In this document: in pieces, positions 35,619 through 44,450 of the stretch | Layout: each line of letters opens with the position of its first letter | Numbering within the stretch: position 1 is the stretch's first letter | Source of the DNA: an uncultured Rhodospirillales bacterium | GTDB lineage: Bacteria; Pseudomonadota; Alphaproteobacteria; Acetobacterales; Acetobacteraceae | Length of the DNA stretch: 63,249 nt | Assembly: GCA_903893975.1 (NCBI GenBank) | Contig: CAITOL010000105.1 | Coordinates: 1 to 63,249, forward strand | Reading direction: 5' to 3' | Made by a program: the position numbers and the translations under genes | The notes under the pieces: model-generated | What the model saw: the letters and a program-made list of their open reading frames with translations, nothing else | Database searches by the model: none | Told to the model about the DNA's origin: nothing

Positions 35619-36017
35619 CTACAGGATCGCGATCGCCTCAATTTCCACCATCGCCTCCGGCTCCACCAGCGCCGATACCCCGATGACCGACATGGTGGGA
35701 TAATTGCGCCCCATCACCTCGCGCCACACCGGGCCCAATTCGCGCGCCTGTTCCCGATATGCGGCGATATCGGTCACATACCACGTCAGCCGGGCGATAT
35801 TTTCCGCCGTGCCGCCCGCTTCCGCCAACACGGTCAGGATGTTGCGCAGCGCCTGCGCGGTTTGCGCCACAAAGCTGGGCGGGAATACCCCCGCCTCATC
35901 CCAGCCAATCTGGCCGGCCAGCACCACCAGCCGTCCGTCACCCATCATGCCATTGGCGTAGCCTTTCGGGCGCGGCCAATGCGGCGGCTGCAGCACGGCA
36001 AGTTTGGTGTCAGTCAT
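35619..36017 (-). CDS. RidA/YjgF-family protein
   Basis: A 132-residue member of the RidA family, most of whose active members hydrolyse enamines or imines to ketones and ammonia. The conserved core includes VVLAGQIGWDEAG, ENIARLTWYVTD, and YPTMSVIGVSALVEPEAMVEIEA. The arginine of archetypal RidA is not evident near the C terminus, so it belongs to another subgroup. It overlaps the MarR gene by 8 bases. The fused monooxygenase/reductase nearby would produce a ring enamine (2-amino-5-oxocyclohex-1-ene type), so a role in deamination is attractive but inferred. Confidence 0.8.
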   Translation of the reverse strand: MTDTKLAVLQPPHWPRPKGYANGMMGDGRLVVLAGQIGWDEAGVFPPSFVAQTAQALRNILTVLAEAGGTAENIARLTWYVTDIAAYREQARELGPVWREVMGRNYPTMSVIGVSALVEPEAMVEIEAIAIL

Positions 36018-36504
36018 GTTCAACGCTCCTGTTACGCACCGAGCTTTTCAACCGCCCGAGGCCGTCCATCAATCGTCGCATGTCCACCGCATCAAGCCCG
36101 GCCACCAATTCGGCGATCCAGTCCGCATGCGCGGTAGCAATTTCGGCAAAACTGCGCCGGCCATCCGGCGTCAGCCGCACATAGGTCGTGCGTCGGTCGG
36201 CGGGGTCGGAAAAACTCTCGACCATCCCCTGCGTCACCAGCAACTTCACCAGCCCGGTCACGTTGCCGTTTGATACCATCATCCGTTGCGACAACTGCCC
36301 CAACGTCATCCCGTCCGGCGCTTTGTCCAGTTGCGCCAGCAAATCGAACCGCGGCAAGGTCACATCAAACCGCGCCCGCAATCGGCGGCGAATCTCACGC
36401 TCGATCATGGTGCTGCAGGTCAGCAGGCGCAGCCACAGCCGCAATTCCTGCTTGTGGTCGTCCGCCTCCCCCGCGCGGGTTTCAATGTCCAGCACCACGT
36501 TCAA
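36010..36504 (-). CDS. MarR-family transcriptional regulator
   Basis: A 164-residue winged-helix regulator: the DNA-binding part has LGQLSQRMMVSNGNVTGLVKLLV (recognition helix), and the wing has DPADRRTTYVRLTPDGR. I start at TTG 36504, which overlaps the SDR stop codon and has GGGGAAG 7 bases upstream. It lies inside the aromatic gene cluster, in an operon led by an SDR whose promoter carries the 22-bp near-palindrome. MarR proteins bind sites of this size and often respond to aromatic acids; the IadR regulators of indole-acetate (iad) loci are MarR proteins. I infer that this one controls the 23.96 and 37.29 kb sites. Confidence 0.87.
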   Translation of the reverse strand: MNVVLDIETRAGEADDHKQELRLWLRLLTCSTMIEREIRRRLRARFDVTLPRFDLLAQLDKAPDGMTLGQLSQRMMVSNGNVTGLVKLLVTQGMVESFSDPADRRTTYVRLTPDGRRSFAEIATAHADWIAELVAGLDAVDMRRLMDGLGRLKSSVRNRSVEHD

Positions 36505-37238
36505 TGCAGCACTTCCCCGCCCGAAATCGCAATCGCCTGCCCGGTCATCGCATCGCTGCCGGGGCGGCACAGCCACAGCACGGCGGCGGCCACCTCATCG
36601 GGCTGCACCAGCCTGCCCTGCGGATTGCCCTTGGTGAAATCGCGCCGCACCTCCGCCTCCGTCTTGCCGGTCTTGGCCATGATGGTGGCGAAGCTGTTGG
36701 TCAGCAACCGGGTCTCGGTATAGCCCGGGCACAGCGCATTCACCGTCACCGCGGATTTCGCCACTTCCAGCGCCAGCGCCCGGGTCAGCCCGACCACGCC
36801 ATGCTTGGCCGCGACATAGGCCGCCACATACGGATAGCCAGTCAGCCCGGCGGTGGAGGCGATATTGATCACCCGGCCCCAGCCACGCTTGGTCATCGCC
36901 GGCAGCACCGCCTGCGTCACCTCGAACACCGCCGTCAGGTTCACCGCCAGCATGCGGTCCCACATGTCGCGCGTCAGGCGTCCAAATGGCGCCGTCTCCG
37001 CCGCCCCGGCATTGTTGACCAGAATGGCGATCGGCCCATGCGCCGCCTCCGCCCGGTCAATCGCCGCGCGCACGGATGCCGCATCGGTTACATCGGCCTG
37101 CTGGTAAAACGGGTCGCTGCCGGACCGCCGGCCCAATACCGTCACCACCGCGCCCGCCGCGCGCAGCGCGTCAACGATGGCAGCGCCAATGCCGCTGCCC
37201 CCCCCGGTGACCAACGCGTGTCGCCCGGCCGGATCCAT
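36501..37238 (-). CDS. Short-chain dehydrogenase/reductase (SDR)
   Basis: A complete 245-residue SDR: TGGGSGIG loop, NNAGAAE, Ser in INIASTAGLTG, and Tyr/Lys in YVAAKHG. The C-terminal TGQAIAISGGEVLH is typical of 3-hydroxyacyl-type dehydrogenases. It starts at ATG 37238 after an AAGGGGG site and heads the minus-strand operon SDR-MarR-RidA. It is divergent from the fused monooxygenase/reductase with the shared operator between them. A likely role is an alcohol/ketone step on the dearomatised ring or in the following beta-oxidation-like steps; the substrate is inferred only. Confidence 0.85.
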   Translation of the reverse strand: MDPAGRHALVTGGGSGIGAAIVDALRAAGAVVTVLGRRSGSDPFYQQADVTDAASVRAAIDRAEAAHGPIAILVNNAGAAETAPFGRLTRDMWDRMLAVNLTAVFEVTQAVLPAMTKRGWGRVINIASTAGLTGYPYVAAYVAAKHGVVGLTRALALEVAKSAVTVNALCPGYTETRLLTNSFATIMAKTGKTEAEVRRDFTKGNPQGRLVQPDEVAAAVLWLCRPGSDAMTGQAIAISGGEVLH

Positions 37239-37285
37239 GTCGGTGTTCCCCCTTTTGAACGGTTGCATTTCACCATTGCGCGGGT

Positions 37286-37307
37286 GATATTTCAAGCTTA
37301 AAATATC
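37286..37307. promoter_or_regulatory. Near-perfect 22-bp palindrome over divergent promoters
   Basis: The site has 10 of 11 base pairs symmetric around AAGCTT (arms GATATTT and AAATATC). Minus strand: TTGAAA (37295-37290), a 17-base spacer, then TGAAAT (37272-37267), pointing to the SDR. Plus strand: TTGCGC (37276-37281), a 17-base spacer, then TAAAAT (37299-37304), pointing to the gene at 37332. The palindrome covers both core promoters. It is 19/22 identical to the inverted copy at 23960-23981. Confidence 0.72.
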
Positions 37308-37331
37308 TCGAAATCGGCGATGGAGGATGCA

Positions 37332-39683
37332 ATGCGCGTAGCAGTCCTGGGTGGTGGACCGGCGGGGCTTTATTTCGCCATCCTGTTACGGAAATTGCGC
37401 CCTGACAGCGACATCACCGTCTACGAACGCAACCGCCCGGACGACACGTTCGGCTTCGGCGTCGTGTTCTCCGACGCCACGCTGGATATTTTCGAGCGGT
37501 ATGACATGCCGAGCTACCAGGCCATCACCGCCAATTTCGCCTATTGGGACGATATCGAAATCCGCTTCAAAGGCACCACCCACCGCGTCGGCGGCAACGG
37601 CTTCTGCGGCTGCTCCCGCCGCACCCTGCTGATGATCCTGCACCGCCGTGCCCTCGGCCTCGGCATCAAGATCAACTTCGAACAGAATATCGACGATCTG
37701 TCCGCCTTCGTCGATATGGACCTGATCATCGCCGCCGACGGCATCAATTCCTTCGTGCGCGAGGGCCACAAGGCGCATTTCGGCACCACGGTCGATCTGC
37801 GCCCGAACCGTTTCCTCTGGCTCGGCAGCACCAAGCCGCTGGATGCGTTCACCTTCAGCTTCCGCCAAACCGAACACGGCGTGTTCATCGCCCACGCCTA
37901 CCAGTATGAACAAGGCCGCTCCACCTGGATCTGCGAAACCGACGCCGACACCTTCGCCCGCGCCGGGCTCGACGCGATGGACGAACAGCAATCGGCCGAT
38001 TTTGTCGCCCGGATCTTCGCCGAGGATCTCGACGGGCACGACATCATCACCAACCGCGCCGTCTGGCGCCGCTTCCCCGCCATCCGCAACGCCCGCTCCA
38101 CCTATCTGAAATCCGAAGGTGCACCGGCCGATCTGGTGTTGCTGGGCGATGCCAAATCCACCGCGCATTTCTCCATCGGCTCCGGCACCAAGCTGGCAAT
38201 GGAAGACGCCATCGCGCTGTTCGAATGCGTCAAAGCCACCGCCACCATCCCCGAAGCCCTGGCGGCGTTTGAGCGGGACCGCAAAGGCGATGTCGAACGC
38301 ATCCAGCACGCCGCCGAAGTCTCGCTGGTCTGGTTCGAGCATCTGGACCGGTTCTGGAACATGGACCCGAAGCAGTTCGCCTTCGGCCTGATGACGCGGT
38401 CGAAATCCATCACCTACGACAATCTCAAGCTGCGGGCGCCCGAATTTGTGGCCGAGGTGCAGGCGATGTTCGCCGACAAGGTGCGCGCGGCCGGCCTGCC
38501 GGCCAAGGCCGCGCCGCCGATGTTCCAACCCTTCGCCTTGCGCCAGATGCAGTTGGAAAACCGCGTCGTGGTCTCGCCAATGTGCATGTATTCCGCCAAG
38601 GACGGCGTGCCCGGGGATTGGCACATGGTGCATTACGGTGCGCGCGCCATGGGCGGTGCGGGGCTGATCTTCACTGAAATGACCGATATTTCGGCCGATG
38701 CCCGCATCACCCCGGGCTGCGCGGGCATGTATACCGATGAACAGCAGGCCGCCTGGGCGCGCATCACCAGCTTCGTGCATGCCCACACCCCGGCCAAACT
38801 CTGCCTGCAACTCGGCCATGCCGGGCGCAAGGCGGCGACCAAGCTGATGTGGGACGGCATGGACCGCCCGCTGGACGATGGCGCCTGGCCGATCATCGCA
38901 CCCTCCCCCCTGCCCTATTACCCGGAAAGCCAGACCCCGCGCGAAATGACCCGCGCCGATATGGATGCGGTGCGCGACGGCTTTGTCGCCGCAACCCTGC
39001 GCGCCCTCGCCGCCGGGTTCGACATGGTGGAACTGCATTGCGCCCACGGCTATCTGCTCGGCAGCTTCATCTCCCCGCTGACCAACCACCGCAGCGATGC
39101 ATATGGCGGCAGCCTGGAAAACCGGCTGCGCTTCCCGCTGGAAGTGTTCACCGCCATGCGCGCGGTCTGGCCGGCGGCGCGGCCCATGTCGGTGCGCGTC
39201 TCCGCCACCGACTGGGCGGCCGGCGGTATCACCGGTGACGACAGTGTGGAGATCGCCCGCGCCTTCACCCGTGCCGGCTGCGACCTGATCGATGTATCCA
39301 CCGGGCAAACCGTGGCCGACGCCGAACCGGTTTATGGCCGCATGTTCCAGGTGCCGTTCAGCGACCAGATCCGTAACGATGGCGGCATCGCCACCATGTG
39401 CGTCGGCAATATCACCACCGCCGATCAGGTGAATACCATTCTCGCCGCCGGGCGGGCGGATCTGGTGGCCCTGGCACGCCCGCATCTGGCAGACCCGTAT
39501 TTCACCCTCAACGCCGCGGCGCAATACGGGGTCAAACCGCCGATCCACACGCCGCAATACCAGCCCGGCGTGTCGCAACTCTATCGCAACGCGGCGCAAA
39601 CCCAGGCGGAACTTACCCAGTTCAAACTCGCCACCAAACCGAAGACGCACAACCCCGCCGAGTTGCGCGCCTTCGAGGAATAG
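37332..39683 (+). CDS. Fused flavin monooxygenase / old-yellow-enzyme reductase, 2-aminobenzoyl-CoA monooxygenase/reductase type
   Basis: A 783-residue two-domain flavoprotein. Residues 1 to about 390 form an aromatic-hydroxylase-like FAD domain ([12 protein letters not shown], then [22 protein letters not shown]). From residue 397 an old-yellow-enzyme domain follows ([38 protein letters not shown]). The described Azoarcus enzyme with this layout hydroxylates and then reduces 2-aminobenzoyl-CoA to a non-aromatic enamine-ketone; salicylyl-CoA 5-hydroxylases share the layout. ATG 37332 has GGAGGA 4 bases before it. The isatin-type genes and the aminobenzoate-type ligase next door favour 2-aminobenzoyl-CoA. 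Confidence 0.85.
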   Translation: MRVAVLGGGPAGLYFAILLRKLRPDSDITVYERNRPDDTFGFGVVFSDATLDIFERYDMPSYQAITANFAYWDDIEIRFKGTTHRVGGNGFCGCSRRTLLMILHRRALGLGIKINFEQNIDDLSAFVDMDLIIAADGINSFVREGHKAHFGTTVDLRPNRFLWLGSTKPLDAFTFSFRQTEHGVFIAHAYQYEQGRSTWICETDADTFARAGLDAMDEQQSADFVARIFAEDLDGHDIITNRAVWRRFPAIRNARSTYLKSEGAPADLVLLGDAKSTAHFSIGSGTKLAMEDAIALFECVKATATIPEALAAFERDRKGDVERIQHAAEVSLVWFEHLDRFWNMDPKQFAFGLMTRSKSITYDNLKLRAPEFVAEVQAMFADKVRAAGLPAKAAPPMFQPFALRQMQLENRVVVSPMCMYSAKDGVPGDWHMVHYGARAMGGAGLIFTEMTDISADARITPGCAGMYTDEQQAAWARITSFVHAHTPAKLCLQLGHAGRKAATKLMWDGMDRPLDDGAWPIIAPSPLPYYPESQTPREMTRADMDAVRDGFVAATLRALAAGFDMVELHCAHGYLLGSFISPLTNHRSDAYGGSLENRLRFPLEVFTAMRAVWPAARPMSVRVSATDWAAGGITGDDSVEIARAFTRAGCDLIDVSTGQTVADAEPVYGRMFQVPFSDQIRNDGGIATMCVGNITTADQVNTILAAGRADLVALARPHLADPYFTLNAAAQYGVKPPIHTPQYQPGVSQLYRNAAQTQAELTQFKLATKPKTHNPAELRAFEE

Positions 39684-39686
39684 GCC

Positions 39687-41288
39687 CTACCCCTCCCGCA
39701 GCCGGAAGCGTTGCAGCTTTCCGGTTGCGGTTTTCGGCAAGGCGGCCACGTAGTCGATGGCGCGCGGATATTTGTAAGGCGCAATCGTTGCCTTAACGAA
39801 ATCCTGCAAATCCGTGGTCAGCGCCGCATCGCCGGTATGGCCCGGCGTCAGCACGATGAACGCCTTCACCAGCATGCCGCGCGCCGGGTCCGGCCAGCCG
39901 ATCACCGCGCATTCGGCCACCGCCGGATGCAGCATCAGCGCCGCCTCCACCTCCGGCCCGGCAATGTTGTAGCCAGCGGACACGATCATGTCGTCCGATC
40001 GCGCCTGGAACCAGAAATACCCATCCGCATCGCGGATATAGGTATCCCCCGTCAGGTTCCAGCCGCCCTGCACGTAGCTCGCCTGGCGTGGATCATCGAG
40101 GTATTTGCACCCGGTCGGCCCGCGCACCGCCAACCGGCCCGGCGTGCCATCCGGCACTTCGTTCAACTCTGCATCAACGACTTTCGCCTCATACCCCGGC
40201 ACCGGCTTGCCGGTCGCCCCGGCGCGGGTGTCCTCCTCGCGTGCGGCGATGAAGATGTGGAACATCTCGGTGGAGCCGATCCCGTCCAGCATCCGAATGC
40301 CGGTCGCGCCCAGCCAGGCATCAAACGTCGCCTTCGGCAGCGTTTCCCCGGCCGAGACGCATTTGCGCAAGCGGGAAAAATCGCGCCCGGCGAGCTTGCC
40401 CAGCATCACCCGATACGCCGTGGGCGCGGAAATGCACACCGTCGCGCCGTATTGCGGAATGGCCTGCAACAGATCATCCGGCCCCGCCCGTTCCAGCAGC
40501 ACCGCGCTGGCGCCGACATGCAGCGGAAACAGCAGCAGGCCGCCGAGGCCAAAGGTAAAGGCCAGCGGCGGGGAGCCGATAAAGCGGTCCGCCGCCACCG
40601 GGCGCAGCACCTGGGCGCCATAGGCATCGCACACCGCCAGCAAATCCCGATGGAAATGCATCGAGCCCTTGGGCACGCCGGTGGTGCCAGAGGTAAACCC
40701 GATCAGGCACACATCACCGGCCGCCGTATCCACCGCGTCGAACTGGTCGGACGCCGCATCCATCAGCGCCTCCAGCCCATCCGCCGCCGCATCGCCGAAA
40801 TAGCCCACCGGCCCCAAAGCGGGGGACAGCATGCGCGTGCCTTCCAACTCGTCTCGCAAATGCACATCGCACAACGCCAGGCTGATCCGGGCCTTTTCCA
40901 TCGGGTACGTCAGTTCGCGCGCCCGCAGCATCGGCATCGTCGGCACCGCAATCGCCCCGGCCTTGATCACCGCCAGCAGGCAGGCGGCCAGCATCGGCCC
41001 GTTCGGCGCCCGCAACAACACCCGTTGCCCTGGGGTAATGCCGTAATGCTGCACCAGCACGTTGGCGATGCGGTTCACCTTGGCCTGGGTCTCCGCGTAG
41101 CTCCATTCCACCCCGGCGCCGATCAGGCATGGCCGCCCGCCCTCGCCCGCACGCACCCAATGGTCGAGCAGCCGGGTCACGCAATTCAGCCGGGGCGGAT
41201 ACTGCAATTCCGGCAGCGTAAAGATCAGGTCAGGCATCGCCGCGGCGGCCGGCAGATGCGAACGGGCGAAATCGTCAGTGATGGTCAT
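39687..41288 (-). CDS. Benzoate/2-aminobenzoate-type CoA ligase
   Basis: A 533-residue ANL-family ligase: P-loop LIGFTSGTTGVPKGSMHFHRD (about residue 180), GIGSTEMFHIF, WNLTGDTYIRDADGYF and the C-terminal lysine KTATGKLQRFRL. The N-terminal FTLPELQYPPRLNC is typical of proteins annotated as 2-aminobenzoate-CoA ligases. It is convergent with the fused monooxygenase/reductase (3-base gap) and would supply that enzyme's substrate from free anthranilate. It is, however, co-transcribed with the GntR gene (ATGA overlap), not with the MarR regulon, so it may answer to a different signal. Confidence 0.85.
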   Translation of the reverse strand: MTITDDFARSHLPAAAAMPDLIFTLPELQYPPRLNCVTRLLDHWVRAGEGGRPCLIGAGVEWSYAETQAKVNRIANVLVQHYGITPGQRVLLRAPNGPMLAACLLAVIKAGAIAVPTMPMLRARELTYPMEKARISLALCDVHLRDELEGTRMLSPALGPVGYFGDAAADGLEALMDAASDQFDAVDTAAGDVCLIGFTSGTTGVPKGSMHFHRDLLAVCDAYGAQVLRPVAADRFIGSPPLAFTFGLGGLLLFPLHVGASAVLLERAGPDDLLQAIPQYGATVCISAPTAYRVMLGKLAGRDFSRLRKCVSAGETLPKATFDAWLGATGIRMLDGIGSTEMFHIFIAAREEDTRAGATGKPVPGYEAKVVDAELNEVPDGTPGRLAVRGPTGCKYLDDPRQASYVQGGWNLTGDTYIRDADGYFWFQARSDDMIVSAGYNIAGPEVEAALMLHPAVAECAVIGWPDPARGMLVKAFIVLTPGHTGDAALTTDLQDFVKATIAPYKYPRAIDYVAALPKTATGKLQRFRLREG

Positions 41289-42025
41289 GCATCCCCCTTG
41301 CGCCGCCCCCGCGCAGGCATCCGCGGCGCGAGGCGATCATCATCCGTCAGAAAGCGCGCCACCGACCGTTCGGTGGCCGCCAGATGCGCATCCATCAACG
41401 CCGGTGCCGCAACCTTGTCGCGCGCCAGTACCGCGCGCGCAATCGCATCATGCTCCGCGCCGATATCGCGCACCTCGGCCTCCGCCTCACGATGGCGCAG
41501 CAGGCGAATTTTGCGGTATCGGGCGGAGTGGTCAACCAGCGTGTTCCAGAACCGCAGCTTCCATTCCGACCCGCAGGCGGCCACCAGGGCGGCATGAAAC
41601 CGGCGATGCAGCACCTCCCACCCCGCCGCCGCGTCCCGATCCTCGGCCGAGGCCGGTAACTGCGCGCGGGTCAGCAGGTGCAGGGCGGTGACAATCTCGG
41701 CTTCCCAGTTCGCATCGCCCAACTCCATCGCCCGCAGCAGGCACAGCCGCTCTATCTCCCGCCTCGTCGCCATCAGATCCGCCAGCGCGGCGGCGGTGGC
41801 CGGGGTCACGCGCGAGCCACGATGGGTTTCCGCCTCCACCAACCCCTCGCTAGACAGCCGCATCAGCGCCTCGCGAATCGGGGTCAGCCCCAGCCGGAAC
41901 CGCTCCTGCAACGCAGCCGCACTCAATCGATCTCCGGGCATCAGCGCGCCATGCAGAATTTCGTCGCGCAGGCACAGATAAGCGCGATCCGTTTGGGTCG
42001 TCGGGTCGATCAGAGCGTCGGGCAT
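41285..42025 (-). CDS. GntR-family regulator, FCD (FadR) subgroup
   Basis: A 246-residue protein: N-terminal winged helix (LSAAALQERFRLGLTPIREALMRLSSEGLVE) and a C-terminal all-helical FCD ligand domain with metal-binding histidines expected around FHAAL, EHDAIARAV and DAHLAATERS. It heads an operon with the CoA ligase and is divergent from the FAH-family hydrolase/TRAP operon. The ligand is likely an organic acid handled by one of these. Confidence 0.9.
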   Translation of the reverse strand: MPDALIDPTTQTDRAYLCLRDEILHGALMPGDRLSAAALQERFRLGLTPIREALMRLSSEGLVEAETHRGSRVTPATAAALADLMATRREIERLCLLRAMELGDANWEAEIVTALHLLTRAQLPASAEDRDAAAGWEVLHRRFHAALVAACGSEWKLRFWNTLVDHSARYRKIRLLRHREAEAEVRDIGAEHDAIARAVLARDKVAAPALMDAHLAATERSVARFLTDDDRLAPRMPARGRRKGDA

Positions 42026-42040
42026 AGGTCGAATTTCATA

Positions 42041-42063
42041 TTGACAGCACTATTTTATAAAAT
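42041..42063. promoter_or_regulatory. Divergent promoter with perfect 12-bp palindrome (candidate GntR operator)
   Basis: ATTTTATAAAAT (42052-42063) is a perfect AT-rich palindrome in the 67-base gap between the GntR start (42025) and the FAH-family start (42093). A consensus TTGACA (42041-42046) lies just before it. A matching -10 at normal spacing is not obvious. The site would suit autoregulation by the adjacent GntR protein. Confidence 0.5.
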
Positions 42064-42092
42064 CACTCTGCGCCAACTGCAAGGAGAGAAAC

Positions 42093-42998
42093 ATGCCCGC
42101 CACCTGGTCGCTTGCCACCATCGCCACCGCCAATGGGCCGGTCGGCTGCATCGAACACGGCGGCACGCTCTACGCCCTTGCCCCCAGCCTCGCCCGCGCC
42201 GGCCTGCCCGGCATCGCCGATGTGGCCAGCCTGTTCGCCGATTGGGACGGCGCGCGCGCCGCCCTGGACCGCGCCGCCAGCCAGCTCGCCGCCGCCGATA
42301 TCGTCACCGGGCCGCGTTTGGCGCCGTTGCTCTATCCTGGCAAAATCATGTGCGCCGGCGCCAATTATTTCGACCATCTGGCCGAAATGGGCATGCCCGG
42401 CGCCAAAAAAGCCGACCAGCGGCTGTTCTTCTTCATGAAGCCGCCGCGCAACGCCGTGGTGGGCGAAGGCGACACCGTGTGCATGCCCATTGGCACCCAG
42501 GCGTTTGATTGGGAGGTGGAACTGGCACTGGTCATCGGCAAACGCGCCCGCAACGTGTCGGTGGCAGACGCGATGTCCCACATCGCCGGCTACACGGTGG
42601 CGATCGATTTTTCCGCCCGGGACCATAACCGCGCGCCGGAAACCTTCTACAAGCTCGACTGGGTGGCCGGCAAAGCCAACGACACGTGCTGCCCGCTCGG
42701 CCCGCGCTTCGTGCCCGCCGCCGCCATCGCCAACCCGCAGGATATCGGCCTGCAACTCTCGGTGAACGGCGAGGTCAAGCAGAACGGCCGCTCGACGGAT
42801 ATGATCTTCTCGATCGCCGAACAAATCGCCACCGCCTCGCGCATCATGACGCTCGACCCCGGCGACCTGATCCTGACCGGCACCCCGGCCGGCGTCGGCG
42901 TGCCGAAAGGCACCTTCCTCAAGGTCGGCGACACCGTGGAAGCCAGCATCGACGGTATCGGCACGCTCGCCGTGCGCATTCAACCCGCCAACGGATAG
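42093..42998 (+). CDS. Fumarylacetoacetate hydrolase (FAH)-family protein
   Basis: A 301-residue FAH-fold metal enzyme. The core runs from about residue 85: YPGKIMCAGANYFDH, the metal-binding glutamates and aspartate in DWEVELALVIGK and VAIDFSARDHNRAP, and LDPGDLILTGTPAGVG. The family includes C-C hydrolases, oxaloacetate decarboxylases and lyases that act on beta-keto acids such as fumarylpyruvate. It precedes a TRAP transporter operon by 11 bases and is divergent from a GntR regulator. The substrate is probably the imported acid or its breakdown product. Confidence 0.87.
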   Translation: MPATWSLATIATANGPVGCIEHGGTLYALAPSLARAGLPGIADVASLFADWDGARAALDRAASQLAAADIVTGPRLAPLLYPGKIMCAGANYFDHLAEMGMPGAKKADQRLFFFMKPPRNAVVGEGDTVCMPIGTQAFDWEVELALVIGKRARNVSVADAMSHIAGYTVAIDFSARDHNRAPETFYKLDWVAGKANDTCCPLGPRFVPAAAIANPQDIGLQLSVNGEVKQNGRSTDMIFSIAEQIATASRIMTLDPGDLILTGTPAGVGVPKGTFLKVGDTVEASIDGIGTLAVRIQPANG

Positions 42999-43009
42999 GA
43001 AACGCCGCC

Positions 43010-43993
43010 ATGATCACCCGTCGTCATTTCTCCGCCGGTCTTACTGCTGGTCTGCTCGCCACCCCCGCGCTGGCGCAATCGGCCGCGACCGTGCGCATTT
43101 CCACCGCCTCCCCGCCCGCCGATTTTCTGACCAAAGGGCTGGAAGCGTTCAAGGCGCAGGCCGAAGCCGCCAATGTCGGGCTGAAGCTTGAAGTGCATCC
43201 CGCCTCCACTCTGTTCAAACAGGGTGCGGAGGTGCAGGCGCTGCAGCGCGGCAACCTGGAAATGAGCACGATGACCACCTTCGAGGTGGCGCAGCAACTG
43301 CCCGCCTTCGGTTTCTTCAACCGTGGCTACCTGTTCCGCGACTACACCCATCTGCGCCATGTGTTCGATGGCCCGATCGGCGCGGACTACTTCAAAATCG
43401 TCGCCGACAAGATGGGCATCGTCATCCTGTCCACCGCCTATCTCGGCACCCGCCACGTCGCCCTGGCGAAAAAGCGCGCGGTGAAAGGCCCGGCCGATCT
43501 GGCCGGCGCCAAATTGCGCATGCCGGCCGGCCCGGAATGGCTGCTGCTGGGCAAAACCCTCGGCGTCAGCCCGGTGCCGATGGGCATGCCGGAAGTGTAT
43601 CTGGCGCTGAAAACCGGCACCATCGACGGTCAGGAAAATCCGCTCTCCATCTTCAAAGCCGCCAAGCTCTATGAAGTCAGCGAACAGGTGATCCTGACCG
43701 CGCACATGCTGCAACCGGTGTTCTTCAGCATCGCCAAACCGGCTTGGGACAAACTGTCGCCCGCCCAACAGGATGCACTGCGCAAAGCCGCCATCGCCGG
43801 CGCCAGATATAACGACGACAGCCGCCTGAACGACGAAACCACCGCCGCCGAGGATGTCAAAGCCCGCGGCGTGGCGGTGGATAAAATCGACCTCGCCCCC
43901 TTCCGCGCCGCCGCCGATGTCGCCTATGGCGATAACGACGTCACGGCCGCCTGGGATAAAGCCTGGCTGAAGCGGGTGGTGGAGACGGCGTGA
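43010..43993 (+). CDS. dctP: TRAP transporter substrate-binding protein, DctP family
   Basis: A 327-residue periplasmic receptor with a Tat-like signal (TRRHFSAGL and cleavage near PALAQSA). The carboxylate-binding arginine is in GAKLRMPAGPEW, followed by MPEVYLALKTGTIDGQENP. It differs clearly from the receptor at 1419, so the two TRAP systems should have different ligands. It starts at ATG 43010 after an AGGAAA site, in an operon with the FAH-family gene and DctQM. Confidence 0.9.
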   Translation: MITRRHFSAGLTAGLLATPALAQSAATVRISTASPPADFLTKGLEAFKAQAEAANVGLKLEVHPASTLFKQGAEVQALQRGNLEMSTMTTFEVAQQLPAFGFFNRGYLFRDYTHLRHVFDGPIGADYFKIVADKMGIVILSTAYLGTRHVALAKKRAVKGPADLAGAKLRMPAGPEWLLLGKTLGVSPVPMGMPEVYLALKTGTIDGQENPLSIFKAAKLYEVSEQVILTAHMLQPVFFSIAKPAWDKLSPAQQDALRKAAIAGARYNDDSRLNDETTAAEDVKARGVAVDKIDLAPFRAAADVAYGDNDVTAAWDKAWLKRVVETA

Positions 43994-44448
43994 AGCGCCT
44001 CGCCCGCAGCATCGCGGCGGTGATGTTCGCCGCCGTGTTTCTGGTGTTCTGCTACAAAATCGTCATGCGCTACGCCGCGCATGACGCTGTGGCCTGGGCC
44101 GATGAAATCTGCGTTGTGCTGTTCATCTGGGTGGTGTTCTGGGCGAACGCCTTCCTGGTGCCAGACAGCGCGCAAATCCGGTTCGATCTGCTGTGCCGCG
44201 CGTTGCCGCCTGGTGGCGTGCGCGTGGTCACCGTGGCGCGCAACCTGCTGGTCGGCGGCCTGCTCGCCGCCGCTCTGCCGGGGGTGGTGGACTACACACT
44301 GTTTTTATGGCGCGAGCGCACCCCGGTGCTGGGCCTGCGGCAGGATTATATCTACGCCTGCTTCGCCTTGTTCATCGCCGCCGCGTTGGTGCGGATGGCG
44401 GTGCAGATCTGGCGCCTGTGCGGCCGCCGCTGGCAATCGGAACTCTAA
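43990..44448 (+). CDS. TRAP transporter small membrane subunit, DctQ family
   Basis: A 152-residue protein with four hydrophobic segments. The family region AWADEICVVLFIWVVFWANAF is at residues 35-55. It starts at GTG 43990, overlapping the receptor gene's stop codon by 4 bases, and is followed 2 bases later by DctM. Confidence 0.87.
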   Translation: MKRLARSIAAVMFAAVFLVFCYKIVMRYAAHDAVAWADEICVVLFIWVVFWANAFLVPDSAQIRFDLLCRALPPGGVRVVTVARNLLVGGLLAAALPGVVDYTLFLWRERTPVLGLRQDYIYACFALFIAAALVRMAVQIWRLCGRRWQSEL

Positions 44449-44450
44449 GC

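Noticed and set aside
37386-39650. A 754-codon minus-strand frame opposite the fused monooxygenase/reductase.
   Set aside because: Shadow frame with biased composition; the plus-strand protein is unmistakable.
37332-39683. Salicylyl-CoA 5-hydroxylase feeding a gentisate route with the FAH-family protein at 42093.
   Set aside because: The domain layout would allow it, but no gentisate dioxygenase or maleylpyruvate isomerase is present, and the FAH gene is under a different regulator.
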